NCBI GenBank assembly: GCA_023430285.1
Contig: JAEZAV010000011.1
Span: 1 to 29,560 of the forward strand
DNA: 29,560 bases
Source: Methanobacteriota archaeon
GTDB taxonomy: Archaea > Methanobacteriota > Methanobacteria > Methanobacteriales > Methanobacteriaceae
Reading direction: 5' to 3'
The position numbers and the translations under genes are program-made. This document shows positions 1 to 7,966 of the stretch, in pieces; the stretch's first letter is position 1, and each line of letters starts with the position of its first letter. Under the pieces are notes generated by a model, which saw only the letters and a list, made by a program, of their open reading frames with translations, did not search any database and was not told the origin of the DNA.

Positions 1-2370
1 ATTAGCCAGGAAATTAAGAGCGAATATGAAAAGATTAAGGATAAAATCTCATACGATGATTTCTTAAAAAAAATGGAAGAAAGAAAGCATGATTATGAAG
101 ATGTGAGCTTCATGAGCGAGCTTGATATAGCCCGTACAATCATTGGAGAATATATTAATGAGGAGAATAAGCCTTTATCTGAAGCAAACGAGGCACATAA
201 AATAACAGAACTCCAAACAGGTAGCGACAACATCAGCGTTACCGGTAGAATAATACATATTTCAAATGTTAAAAAATTCACCAGCAAGAAGGGCCGTGAA
301 GGTAAGCTTGCCAACATGATAATAACAGATGATACCGGTGAAATTCGTGTTGTTCTTTGGACTGAAAATATTAAATTCCTGAAAAAAGTGACCGAAGGAG
401 ACGTAATAAAAATAAACAATGCTGAAGTCAAACAGGGATTCCGGGAAGATGAATTGCACATGAAATTGGATTCAAACATTCAAAAACTAGACAGTGCTGA
501 GTACGAGTCCTTCCCAAAATATGATGATAGTATAACTGACATCAAAGACATTCAAGGCGAAAGTCAAGTAAACGTAATTGCGAGAATTGTTAGAATCCCC
601 AGAGTAAGGACTTTTGACAAAAACGGAAAGGAAGGAAAGGTTTTATCCATGGAGATTCAGGATAAAACAGGCAAAACTCAGTTCACTCTTTGGAACAACG
701 ACACAAATCTTGTTAAAGATCTGGATCTCAAAGAGGGAGATTCAATAAAAATACTCGGTGCCCTTGGAAGAACAAGAGACGGTGAAATTTCATTAACACA
801 CTCATGGATTGGAAGAATGATCAAAGGAGATTTCGATCTCCCAGAATACTCAGAAAAAATCCTAAAAATTGGTGACGCCCATGAAATGCGCGATATAACA
901 GTTATTGGAATAATCTGCAAAGTATACGATACAATAACCTTCATGAGGAATGATGAAAGCACAGGCCAGGTTCGATCTCTAGAGATGGAAGACGATACTG
1001 GATCCATAAGGATAACGCTGTGGAACGATGACGCAAACATGGAAATCGAAAAGGGAAACATCATCAAAATAATCGGGGGAAATATTGAGTTTGATGAATA
1101 TTCCGGTACCGACTACAGAATAAACACCAACTGGAACACCAAACTAATTATCAATCCCGAAATTGACCCTGCATTAAGCAAAAAGCTTCAAGAGTGCGGA
1201 AAATATTTAAAACCTCTTAAAATAGCTGCAATTCACGAAATGGATGAAGAAGGAGAAGAGATCGATGTGGTTGGTAGAATTGTTAAAACCTACGATCCAA
1301 GTGAATTCAATAGGGACGACGGAACCACAGGAAAAGTTAGGACAGTTGAGCTAGGAGATGGTACAGGAGTTATAAGATCCTCCTTCTGGGACGATAAAGC
1401 AGATTTTGCTTTTAACGAGGGAAAACCAATTAAAATTGAAAACGCCAGAACGAGACTTGGTAACTACAACATGGATCTGAGCATTGGAAGAACCGCAAGA
1501 ATAGTTGATCCTACTCCAGAAGAGATCGAAGCCCTTCCAAGTATGAACGAAATAGAAGACTCACTCTACTCCACCAAAACCATAAGTCAATTGAATGAAG
1601 ATGAAAGAAACGTTAGAATAGTTGGAAGAGTGGTTAACCTTTACGATCCAAATGAATTCCAAAGGGGAGACGGAACTAACGGTCTGGTTAGAACAGTGGA
1701 AATAGCCGATGGCACTGGAGTTTTAAGATCTTCATTCTGGGATGATAAAGCAGAAATGTCACTGAACGCAGGAGATGCCATAAAAATTGAAAATCCTCGC
1801 ATAAGCATGCGCGACGACCATCTAGAAATTAGTGTCGGTAGAAACACCTTAGTTACCAAAGCAACAGCAGATGAATCTGAAAAACTCCCCTCCTTTGATG
1901 ATATAAAGGAAATGATCTACAAAACCAAGAAGATCGATGATATTGAAGAAGAAGACAGGAACATAAAGGTAACTGGAGAAATCACTGAAGCCTACGGAAA
2001 CAGAATACTGTACGAAATGTGCCCAAACTGTAACAAAAGGTTGACACTGATAGACAACTCCTACGAATGTGAAATCTGTGGTGAAGAAATAGAAGAACCA
2101 AGGTACTTGATGATAGTTCCATGCGTCATCGAAGACAGTACCGGAACAATGAGAGTTACATTTTTCAGTGCAGCTGCAGAGGAACTGGTAGGAATGAAAA
2201 TCAATGAAGTCATAGATGTTATCCAAAAAACTGGAGATGAAGGATCACTTGAAGATAAAGTCTCAGAACTTGTTGGACACGAAATCACTGTGATTGCAGA
2301 TGCCAGTTTCGATGAGTACAACGAAGAAATCAGACTCAATGCCAAAAAACTGGTGGATATAAAATTATAA
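1..2370 (+). CDS. Replication protein A (archaeal multi-OB single-stranded DNA-binding protein), 5'-truncated
   Basis: Binds and protects single-stranded DNA in replication, recombination and repair. The reading frame is open from base 1, so the gene starts upstream; the ATG at 73 is probably internal, because the 24 codons before it are charged and lysine/glutamate-rich like the rest of the N-terminus. The visible part holds five similar OB-fold units (roughly bases 210-480, 555-830, 870-1120, 1225-1500, 1575-1850), each with a valine/isoleucine-rich first strand and a DDTG/DGTG turn followed by a strand ending in LW or FW. A sixth C-terminal OB fold (1940-2370) carries a zinc finger C-x2-C-x12-C-x2-C with cysteine codons at 2020, 2029, 2068 and 2077. 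Units four and five are very alike, sharing FWDDKA and IKIEN, which suggests recent duplication. The one-polypeptide layout fits Methanobacteriales. radA follows, as expected for recombination partners. Confidence 0.93.
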   Translation: MSQEIKSEYEKIKDKISYDDFLKKMEERKHDYEDVSFMSELDIARTIIGEYINEENKPLSEANEAHKITELQTGSDNISVTGRIIHISNVKKFTSKKGREGKLANMIITDDTGEIRVVLWTENIKFLKKVTEGDVIKINNAEVKQGFREDELHMKLDSNIQKLDSAEYESFPKYDDSITDIKDIQGESQVNVIARIVRIPRVRTFDKNGKEGKVLSMEIQDKTGKTQFTLWNNDTNLVKDLDLKEGDSIKILGALGRTRDGEISLTHSWIGRMIKGDFDLPEYSEKILKIGDAHEMRDITVIGIICKVYDTITFMRNDESTGQVRSLEMEDDTGSIRITLWNDDANMEIEKGNIIKIIGGNIEFDEYSGTDYRINTNWNTKLIINPEIDPALSKKLQECGKYLKPLKIAAIHEMDEEGEEIDVVGRIVKTYDPSEFNRDDGTTGKVRTVELGDGTGVIRSSFWDDKADFAFNEGKPIKIENARTRLGNYNMDLSIGRTARIVDPTPEEIEALPSMNEIEDSLYSTKTISQLNEDERNVRIVGRVVNLYDPNEFQRGDGTNGLVRTVEIADGTGVLRSSFWDDKAEMSLNAGDAIKIENPRISMRDDHLEISVGRNTLVTKATADESEKLPSFDDIKEMIYKTKKIDDIEEEDRNIKVTGEITEAYGNRILYEMCPNCNKRLTLIDNSYECEICGEEIEEPRYLMIVPCVIEDSTGTMRVTFFSAAAEELVGMKINEVIDVIQKTGDEGSLEDKVSELVGHEITVIADASFDEYNEEIRLNAKKLVDIKL

Positions 2371-2506
2371 TAATTAAATCCACCTACTACAAACATGTTA
2401 ACATACCACTTTGAACCAGTCAACTGATCTTCAAAATGGATATAAGATTAAAAATAATGTACTATAATCTACAATTGTTGAATATTTGTTTAGTTCATTA
2501 AATAAC

Positions 2507-2536
2507 TTATTTAAATATAATAAATGCTTAAAGGAG
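2507..2536 (+). promoter_or_regulatory. Candidate radA promoter and ribosome binding site
   Basis: A TATA-like TTTAAATA lies at 2510-2517 in the AT-rich gap between RPA and radA, followed by a strong AAGGAG ribosome binding site at 2531-2536, seven bases before the ATG at 2543. The TATA box is rather close to the ribosome binding site, so the true box may lie further upstream (AT-rich 2438-2460). The ribosome binding site is clear; the promoter is inferred. Confidence 0.35.
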
Positions 2537-2542
2537 ATTGAA

Positions 2543-3478
2543 ATGGTAGAACTTGAAGAATTACCAAATGTAGGGGAAAAAACTGCTCAAAAATTAAGAG
2601 ATGCTGGTTTTGCAGATATGATGAGGCTCGCAACAGCAACTGCTAAAGAATTGAGTGTTAAAGCTGAAATAGGTGAAGGAGTAGCTGAAAAAGTAATTGA
2701 AGCTGCGAGGAAGTCTGAACAAATAGACTTTGAAACTGCTATGGATGTTATGGAAAGAAGGAAGGACGTTGGAAGAGTAACCACTGGAAGTACAGGTCTC
2801 GATGAACTCATAGGAGGAGGAATTGAAACTCAATCCATAACCGAAGTATTCGGAGAATTTGGTTCTGGAAAAAGTCAGATATCCCACGAACTTGCAGTAA
2901 CTGTACAGCTACCTCCTGAAAAAGGAGGTTTAGGTGGACAGTGCGTATTCATCGATACAGAAAACACCTTCAGACCAGAAAGGATAAAACAAATAGCTGA
3001 AGGGTTTGAACTCGACGTGGAAGAAGTACTTACCAATATTCATATTGCAAGGGCATTCAACTCAAGCCATCAAATTTTAATGGCAGACAAAGTCAATGAA
3101 TTGATTCAAAGTGGTGCAAATATCAAACTTGTCATCGTAGATTCATTAACAGCCCACTTCCGTGCAGAATACGTTGGAAGGGAATCTTTAGCAACTAGGC
3201 AACAGAAATTGAACCAACATTTGCACACCCTTTCAAACATAGCCAACACCTACAACGTTGCAGTTTTTGTTACCAACCAGGTGCAGTCCAAACCTGACGC
3301 ATTTTTCGGTAGTCCAACAAAGGCTATTGGAGGGCACGTCTTGGGTCATGCTGCAACATATAGGATCTGGCTTAAAAAGGGTCTTGCTGGTAAAAGAATC
3401 GCCAGACTTGTTGACAGTCCGCACTTACCAGAAGGCGAAGCTGTATTCAAGGTGATTACAGAGGGAATTTCAGATTAA
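2543..3478 (+). CDS. radA: DNA repair and recombination protein RadA
   Basis: Archaeal RecA/Rad51-family recombinase that forms ATP-dependent filaments on single-stranded DNA and carries out strand exchange. The ATG at 2543 is chosen over the in-frame TTG at 2486 because AAGGAG sits seven bases upstream; it gives 311 residues, the usual RadA size. The N-terminal helix-hairpin-helix region is at about 5-25 (LPNVGEKTAQKL). The polymerisation motif FETA is at 63-66, Walker A GEFGSGKS at 104-111 and Walker B LVIVD at 196-200, with DNA-binding loop 2 after residue 250. No intein interrupts the Walker or loop regions. The upstream neighbour encodes RPA, whose ssDNA complexes RadA must displace. Confidence 0.98.
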   Translation: MVELEELPNVGEKTAQKLRDAGFADMMRLATATAKELSVKAEIGEGVAEKVIEAARKSEQIDFETAMDVMERRKDVGRVTTGSTGLDELIGGGIETQSITEVFGEFGSGKSQISHELAVTVQLPPEKGGLGGQCVFIDTENTFRPERIKQIAEGFELDVEEVLTNIHIARAFNSSHQILMADKVNELIQSGANIKLVIVDSLTAHFRAEYVGRESLATRQQKLNQHLHTLSNIANTYNVAVFVTNQVQSKPDAFFGSPTKAIGGHVLGHAATYRIWLKKGLAGKRIARLVDSPHLPEGEAVFKVITEGISD

Positions 3479-3480
3479 AT

Positions 3481-3505
3481 TCCCATTATTATTTTATTTT
3501 TTTAA
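3481..3505 (+). terminator. Oligo-T terminator after radA
   Basis: Within 25 bases of the radA stop there are T-rich runs, including an uninterrupted T7 at about 3497-3503. Archaeal RNA polymerase terminates at such oligo-T stretches without needing a hairpin, and none is seen here. Confidence 0.45.
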
Positions 3506-3579
3506 TTGATCAAAATTTGCTAAATATAAAATACGTTTTTAAATTTTAATACAGAAAATGACGGGTTATTTGAGATAAA

Positions 3580-4482
3580 ATGAGTTCTACCGAAACAATT
3601 TTAGCCATCATTGTAATGATACTTATTGGATACTTTTCCAAAAAGATTGGCCTTCTTAAACCTGAAGATTCAACCACCCTAAACAAAATTGTGGTTAACA
3701 TTGCCATACCCTCTTTGATATTTCTTGCAATGTATGGAGCGGATCTTTCAAACATTAACAGCTTGTTTCCAATTACAATTATCTGTTTAATAACAGGAAC
3801 ACTATCAGGAACTGTAGTTTACCTATTTGCAAGGTACCGCGGATACTCTAAAAAGACCAAATGGACCATAGTAGGGACTTCAACACTGTTTAATTCAGGT
3901 TTTTTGGGATATCCTGTTGTTTTAGGTGTTTACGGAAGTACGGGTTTGGTTCGGGCAGTTTTCTTTGATATGGGTTCGACAATTCTCTTTTTGTGCCTAG
4001 GCATTCTTTTCATCGTACTCTTTGGAGGAAAATACAGTTCAATCATTAAAAGAACTGTTTTGTTCCCTCCACTATGGGGAATAATACTGGGAATAATAGT
4101 GAACCTCCTACATTTGAACATTGGACTACTGCCATTAGATGTATTGAAATACCTAAGTGGTGCAGCCATTCCAATAATAATGATTTCCTTGGGTTTATCG
4201 CTAGAAGTGGGAGGATTGAAAAATTACTTAGACGCAGCAACATTTGTTTCGACTGTTAGACTTATCATATCACCAGCCATAGCATTCGTAATTGTCACCA
4301 TTTTGGGCTTCAGCTATATCAACAGCACGGTAACCGTTGTTGAAGCAGGAATGCCATCAGCAATGCTGAGCCTAGTGTTGGCGGCCAGTTACGATTTAGA
4401 TGTTAAAGCAGCTGCAGCATGCATATTCATGAGCACGGTACTCAGCATGATAACCCTCCCTATACTGATCTACCTACTCTAA
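3580..4482 (+). CDS. AEC (auxin efflux carrier) family permease
   Basis: Integral membrane transporter of 300 residues, the usual size for the AEC/BART superfamily. About ten hydrophobic helices cover the whole length in two halves, with the family-typical opening (transmembrane helix, GYFSKKIGLL, then LNKIVVNIAIPSLIF) and a matching helix pair in the second half (MISLGLSL near residue 200, EAGMPSAMLS near 260). Bacterial members export or import small carboxylates or amino-acid-like anions; the substrate here cannot be read from sequence. The start ATG at 3580 has only a weak GAG upstream. It sits alone between radA and the hdrA region with its own AT-rich upstream gap, so it is probably monocistronic. 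Confidence 0.88.
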   Translation: MSSTETILAIIVMILIGYFSKKIGLLKPEDSTTLNKIVVNIAIPSLIFLAMYGADLSNINSLFPITIICLITGTLSGTVVYLFARYRGYSKKTKWTIVGTSTLFNSGFLGYPVVLGVYGSTGLVRAVFFDMGSTILFLCLGILFIVLFGGKYSSIIKRTVLFPPLWGIILGIIVNLLHLNIGLLPLDVLKYLSGAAIPIIMISLGLSLEVGGLKNYLDAATFVSTVRLIISPAIAFVIVTILGFSYINSTVTVVEAGMPSAMLSLVLAASYDLDVKAAAACIFMSTVLSMITLPILIYLL

Positions 4483-4608
4483 ATCCAATTTCAAGATATA
4501 GTTAGTAAAATATGAGTTTGGATCCACAAATATGTTAACGAGTTTACGACTCATAAAAATCCAAAATTCTTGTTAAAAATAGTTCAAATATGAATTAAAA
4601 GCACTAAT

Positions 4609-4794
4609 ATTGTTATTATTACATATTTAATCCGGTTTATCCCATTAAATATTTTAAAGTTGATTTAAACATTTAATACTGTTTATTAAATCGGATTAAC
4701 CTCAGCTATCAAAAAAGAGGAGTATAGTTCCCCTACTAAAAATAATAACAATTAAGGGTTTAATGAGACTCATGTTGGGTTATGAATCTTTTTT
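4609..4794 (+). ncRNA. Candidate structured non-coding RNA with terminator
   Basis: Three nested complementary pairs are visible: a perfect 12-base pair (4609-4620 ATTGTTATTATT with 4741-4752 AATAATAACAAT); a 13-base pair with one G-T wobble (4627-4639 TTAATCCGGTTTA with 4687-4699 TAAATCGGATTAA); and, within its loop, ATTAAAT with ATTTAAT. A hairpin followed by T6 (4767-4794) lies just downstream. Nested pairing plus an oligo-T end suggests a discrete transcript of about 190 nucleotides on the plus strand. No clear TATA box was found just upstream, and AT-rich DNA yields chance pairing, so the call is tentative. A DNA-level role such as a protein binding region is the main alternative. Confidence 0.35.
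4767..4794 (+). terminator. Hairpin followed by T6
   Basis: GACTCAT (4767-4773) pairs with ATGAATC (4782-4788), six of seven bases, around an eight-base loop and directly followed by TTTTTT at 4789-4794. This looks like an intrinsic terminator. It is about 285 bases after the AEC permease stop, so it more likely ends the candidate RNA than that gene. Confidence 0.45.
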
Positions 4795-4923
4795 ATAAAT
4801 ATTTAAATATTTAAAAACTTAATCAGTAAATTAAGTAAATACTAGAAGATTAGATTTGTTAAAAATACAGATAATTACTTGAAAAATATTCTAGTATTTA
4901 TACTTTGTATAAAAAAATAAATA

Positions 4924-4981
4924 GAAAACTTTATTTATCTAATTGATAGACCCTACACATTAAGGATAAGATAATCTATCA
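4924..4981 (+). promoter_or_regulatory. hdrA promoter with a straddling inverted repeat
   Basis: A purine-rich BRE-like stretch (GAAAAC at 4924-4929) precedes a TATA box TTTATTTA (4930-4937). The predicted start of transcription is near 4960, leaving a leader of about 47 bases that includes the GGTGAT ribosome binding site. A perfect seven-base inverted repeat, TGATAGA (4944-4950) and TCTATCA (4975-4981), brackets the predicted start, placed as a repressor operator or a leader stem would be. The promoter is inferred from spacing; the repeat is directly seen. Confidence 0.45.
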
Positions 4982-5006
4982 TAGATTTATGGAATAGGTG
5001 ATCTAA

Positions 5007-6983
5007 TTGGCAGAAGAAAAAAATCAAGAAACAACCGAAGAACTAAAAGTCGGTGTATATGTTTGCCACTGTGGTGTTAACATTGGTGGTGTAGTAGACA
5101 TAGAAGCCGTAAGAGATTATGCAGCAACACTTCCGGACGTAGAAGTAGCTGAAGAGTACAAATACTTCTGTTCAGACCCAGGTCAGGAAATGATACAGAA
5201 GGATATCAAAGAGAAGGGTTTAAACAGAGTTGTAGTAGCAGCATGTTCACCAAGGCTCCACGAACCAACTTTCAGGAGAGCCGTTAAAGAAGCAGGACTA
5301 AATCCATTCCTGTTCGAATTTGCAAACTTAAGAGAACATGACTCATGGGTTCACCAGAATGAACCTGAAGCAGCAACAGAAAAAGCCAAAGACTTAGTCA
5401 GAATGGCAGTTGCAAAAGCAAGATTACTAGAACCTCTAATAGCAGAATCTGTTTCTGTGGATAACAAAGCAATGGTTATTGGTGGTGGAGTTGCTGGTAT
5501 TCAGTCAGCTCTCGATTTAGGTGATATGGGATTCAAAACTTACCTAGTTGAAAAACAGCCTACCATTGGTGGAAGGATGGCTCAGCTGGACAAAACATTC
5601 CCTACATTGGATTGTTCCATGTGTATTCTAGCACCTAAGATGGTGGACTGTGGTAAACACGAAAACATCGAATTAATTTCCTATGCTGAAGTTAAAGAAG
5701 TACACGGTTACATTGGTAACTTCCAGGTTACAGTGGAAAAGAAACCACGTTACATAGATGAATCTGTTTGTACTGGCTGTGGAAGCTGTACAGAAGTGTG
5801 TCCAATAGAAATACCAAACTACTTCGACGAAGGTGTTGGAATGGTTAAAGCAACCTACATTCCGTTCCCTCAAGCAGTACCACTATGTGCAACCATAGAC
5901 AAGGATTACTGTATCGAATGTAAACTCTGTGACCAGGTATGTGGTAACGGTGCAATCAAACACGACCAGGAACCAGAACTCATAGAACTCGATATTGGTA
6001 CCATCATTGTTGCAACAGGTTACGACCCTTACGACCCAACAGAAAAAACTGAATGGGCTTACGGACAAGCAGAAAATGTAATCACCGGTCTAGAACTGGA
6101 AAGATTCATAAACGCATCCGGACCTACACAGGGACACGTTTTAAAACCATCAGACGGTGGACATCCTAAGAGTGTTGCATTCATCCAGTGTGTTGGATCC
6201 AGGGATGAACAGATTGGTAAACCATACTGTTCCAGGGTCTGCTGTATGTACGCAATGAAAAATGCTCAGCTTATCATAGACCACGAACCTGACACTGAAG
6301 TAACTATATACTACATGGATATAAGGGCATTCGGTAAAGGATTCGAAGAGTTCTACAAAGCATCCCAGGAAAAGTACGGTATCAAATTTGTCAGAGGCCG
6401 ACCAGCTACAGTTATGGAAAACCCTGATAAAACACTAACCATCAGGTCAGAAGACACCCTACTTGGAAAAGTCACAGAATACGACTACGACATGGTAGTA
6501 CTATCAGTCGGTCTACAGCCACCAGAAGGTGCAGAAACACTCAGACAGACTTTGACCTTATCCAAGAGTTCAGACGGTTTCCTTATGGAAGCTCACCCAA
6601 AACTCAGGCCTGTCGACACATTAACAGACGGTATATACCTAGCAGGTGTTGCTCAGGGACCTAAAGATATTCCTGACGCAGTAGCACAAGCATCAGGTGC
6701 AGCAGCAAGAGCAGCTATACCAATGGTCAAAGGTGAAGTGGAAATTGAACCAATCATTGCTACAGTCGATGATGATGTCTGTGGTGGATGCGAAGTATGT
6801 ATAGACCTATGCCCATATGGTGCAGTTGAAAGAATAGATGAGAAAGCTCACATCAACGTTGCACTATGTAAAGGATGTGGTACATGTGTTGGTGCATGCC
6901 CATCTGGAGCACTAGATCAGCAGCACTTCAAGACCAGCCAGATATTTGCTCAGATTGAAGCTGCAATGAACGGTGGAAAATAA
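5007..6983 (+). CDS. hdrA: CoB-CoM heterodisulfide reductase iron-sulfur/flavin subunit HdrA
   Basis: Cytoplasmic flavoprotein of the HdrABC-MvhADG complex. It is the FAD-bearing, electron-bifurcating subunit that sends hydrogen- or formate-derived electrons to both the CoM-S-S-CoB heterodisulfide and ferredoxin. The 658 residues match the usual methanogen length. An N-terminal iron-sulfur region has CHC at 20-22 and further cysteines, the FAD-binding glycine motif is IGGGVAG (158-164), and a cysteine-rich DCSMC segment follows near 200. Ferredoxin-type cluster motifs start at C255, C302, C592 and C621 (C-x2-C-x2-C-x3-C). All metal-binding positions are cysteine, with no in-frame TGA as in selenoprotein homologues. 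Translation starts at TTG (5007) after GGTGAT. hdrB, hdrC and mvh genes are not in the window, as is common in Methanobacteriales. Confidence 0.98.
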   Translation: MAEEKNQETTEELKVGVYVCHCGVNIGGVVDIEAVRDYAATLPDVEVAEEYKYFCSDPGQEMIQKDIKEKGLNRVVVAACSPRLHEPTFRRAVKEAGLNPFLFEFANLREHDSWVHQNEPEAATEKAKDLVRMAVAKARLLEPLIAESVSVDNKAMVIGGGVAGIQSALDLGDMGFKTYLVEKQPTIGGRMAQLDKTFPTLDCSMCILAPKMVDCGKHENIELISYAEVKEVHGYIGNFQVTVEKKPRYIDESVCTGCGSCTEVCPIEIPNYFDEGVGMVKATYIPFPQAVPLCATIDKDYCIECKLCDQVCGNGAIKHDQEPELIELDIGTIIVATGYDPYDPTEKTEWAYGQAENVITGLELERFINASGPTQGHVLKPSDGGHPKSVAFIQCVGSRDEQIGKPYCSRVCCMYAMKNAQLIIDHEPDTEVTIYYMDIRAFGKGFEEFYKASQEKYGIKFVRGRPATVMENPDKTLTIRSEDTLLGKVTEYDYDMVVLSVGLQPPEGAETLRQTLTLSKSSDGFLMEAHPKLRPVDTLTDGIYLAGVAQGPKDIPDAVAQASGAAARAAIPMVKGEVEIEPIIATVDDDVCGGCEVCIDLCPYGAVERIDEKAHINVALCKGCGTCVGACPSGALDQQHFKTSQIFAQIEAAMNGGK

Positions 6984-7022
6984 GGTTTTAAACCTTATCC
7001 CATTTTCTTTTATTTTTATTTT
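6982..7022 (+). terminator. hdrA terminator: short hairpin plus T-rich tail
   Basis: AAGGTTTTAAACCTT (6982-6996), which includes part of the stop codon, folds into a near-perfect hairpin and is followed by T-rich sequence to about 7022. It suggests that hdrA is transcribed alone. Confidence 0.55.
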
Positions 7023-7163
7023 CAATAATTCTTAATTTAATTCTATTCAAGCAAATTTTGTCTATTTATATCAGATTATCCTGTTAGTTTAAGGGTATAA
7101 TTTTTAAAATTCAAATCCAAAAAAATTTTAGTTTTAAATCCCAGTAAATTATTGGTGATCGGT

Positions 7164-7847
7164 ATGTATCAAAAAATGGGATCAGAACTGAAGGAAATTT
7201 TAAATCTTGAAAGGGAACCTGTTGCAATAAAGTGGTCTTTAAGGGAACCCAATGATATAAAAAAAGAAACAGAACCATCTAGATTTTGTACCAAACTAGA
7301 TAAAGCATCCACGGGAGAAATTTTCTATTCCACTGTGGAAGAAGAAAGTTGTATGGGTGGATTAAGGTACAGTGGTATGAAATATAGAACAGAACTGCCT
7401 AAAAACGTGCAAAGTGGTTCCTTCCTAGTGCCTGCAGGTGTCTACAAAAGCGTGCCTGCTGTACAGAGATCTTGGCAGAATAACAAGGCCATCGATGCAG
7501 GAATATTCAGTGCCATACTGTTCGCACCATTGATAAAGGCAAACTTCAGTCCGGATATTGTATTTATCATCTCTAACTCTGAACAAGCCATGATGTTACT
7601 CCATGCAAATGCTTATGATTCTGGTTCCCATGGTTTAGGAGCTGATTCCGGCCCGATATGTAGTTCAATGGCAGCAATTCCCTACTTGACAGGTAAAGTA
7701 ACCTATGGATTTGGAGATATCGGTTCTAGGAACAACATGGAATTGAAACCGGACGATGTTATGGTAACAATACCAGGAACAGATCTAGAAAGAATTCTCG
7801 CCAATCTAAAGGATATGCAAACCAAAACATTTTTTAAGAAAAATTAA
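7164..7847 (+). CDS. DUF169 family protein
   Basis: Soluble protein of 227 residues resembling the DUF169 family, found in methanogens and anaerobes and without an established function that I know. The ATG at 7164 is preferred over the in-frame TTG at 7152 because GGTGAT (7154-7159) overlaps that TTG and sits four bases before the ATG. Visible features are the N-terminal EPVAIKW motif, three cysteines (C42, C63 in SCMGG, C166 in PICSS) that could form a metal or redox site, and a glycine/serine-rich HGLGADSGP segment near 157. There are no membrane segments. It lies between hdrA and glyA with its own AT-rich upstream gap and a T8 run after the stop. A link to one-carbon or redox metabolism is inference from context only. 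Confidence 0.8.
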   Translation: MYQKMGSELKEILNLEREPVAIKWSLREPNDIKKETEPSRFCTKLDKASTGEIFYSTVEEESCMGGLRYSGMKYRTELPKNVQSGSFLVPAGVYKSVPAVQRSWQNNKAIDAGIFSAILFAPLIKANFSPDIVFIISNSEQAMMLLHANAYDSGSHGLGADSGPICSSMAAIPYLTGKVTYGFGDIGSRNNMELKPDDVMVTIPGTDLERILANLKDMQTKTFFKKN

Positions 7848-7849
7848 TA

Positions 7850-7862
7850 AATTTTTTTTATG
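7850..7862 (+). terminator. Oligo-T run after the DUF169 gene
   Basis: An uninterrupted T8 (7852-7859) starts five bases after the stop codon, fitting archaeal oligo-T termination. It separates this gene from glyA. Confidence 0.45.
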
Positions 7863-7966
7863 TTCACTACCGAAACTGGAAAGTTTGAAAGTATTTATAG
7901 TGATTCATTTTATACATTAGATCAATAAAGCTACTTAACCAATTACGTTGTTTTGGAGGATAATTA

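Larger units (their letters stand above)
4483..5006. other. 524-base gene-free stretch upstream of hdrA
   Basis: No credible coding sequence was found: the reading frames are short and AT-rich and lack ribosome binding sites. The stretch holds a nested inverted-repeat structure (4609-4752), a hairpin plus T6 (4767-4794), and the hdrA promoter with a flanking inverted repeat (4924-4981), all listed separately. It is unusually long for this otherwise compact region. Confidence 0.7.

Noticed and set aside
1..2370. Frameshift splitting RPA, as reported for the two-ORF Methanothermobacter locus
   Set aside because: The frame is open without interruption through the OB folds and zinc finger to the stop codon.
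2486..2542. In-frame N-terminal extension of RadA from TTG at 2486
   Set aside because: The ATG at 2543 has AAGGAG at ideal spacing and gives the standard 311 residues; the extension covers promoter-like AT-rich DNA.
5007..6983. Selenocysteine in HdrA
   Set aside because: All cluster positions are cysteine codons and there is no in-frame TGA before the terminal stop.
7152..7163. Upstream TTG start for the DUF169 gene
   Set aside because: The GGTGAT ribosome binding site overlaps this TTG, so the ATG at 7164 is the start.
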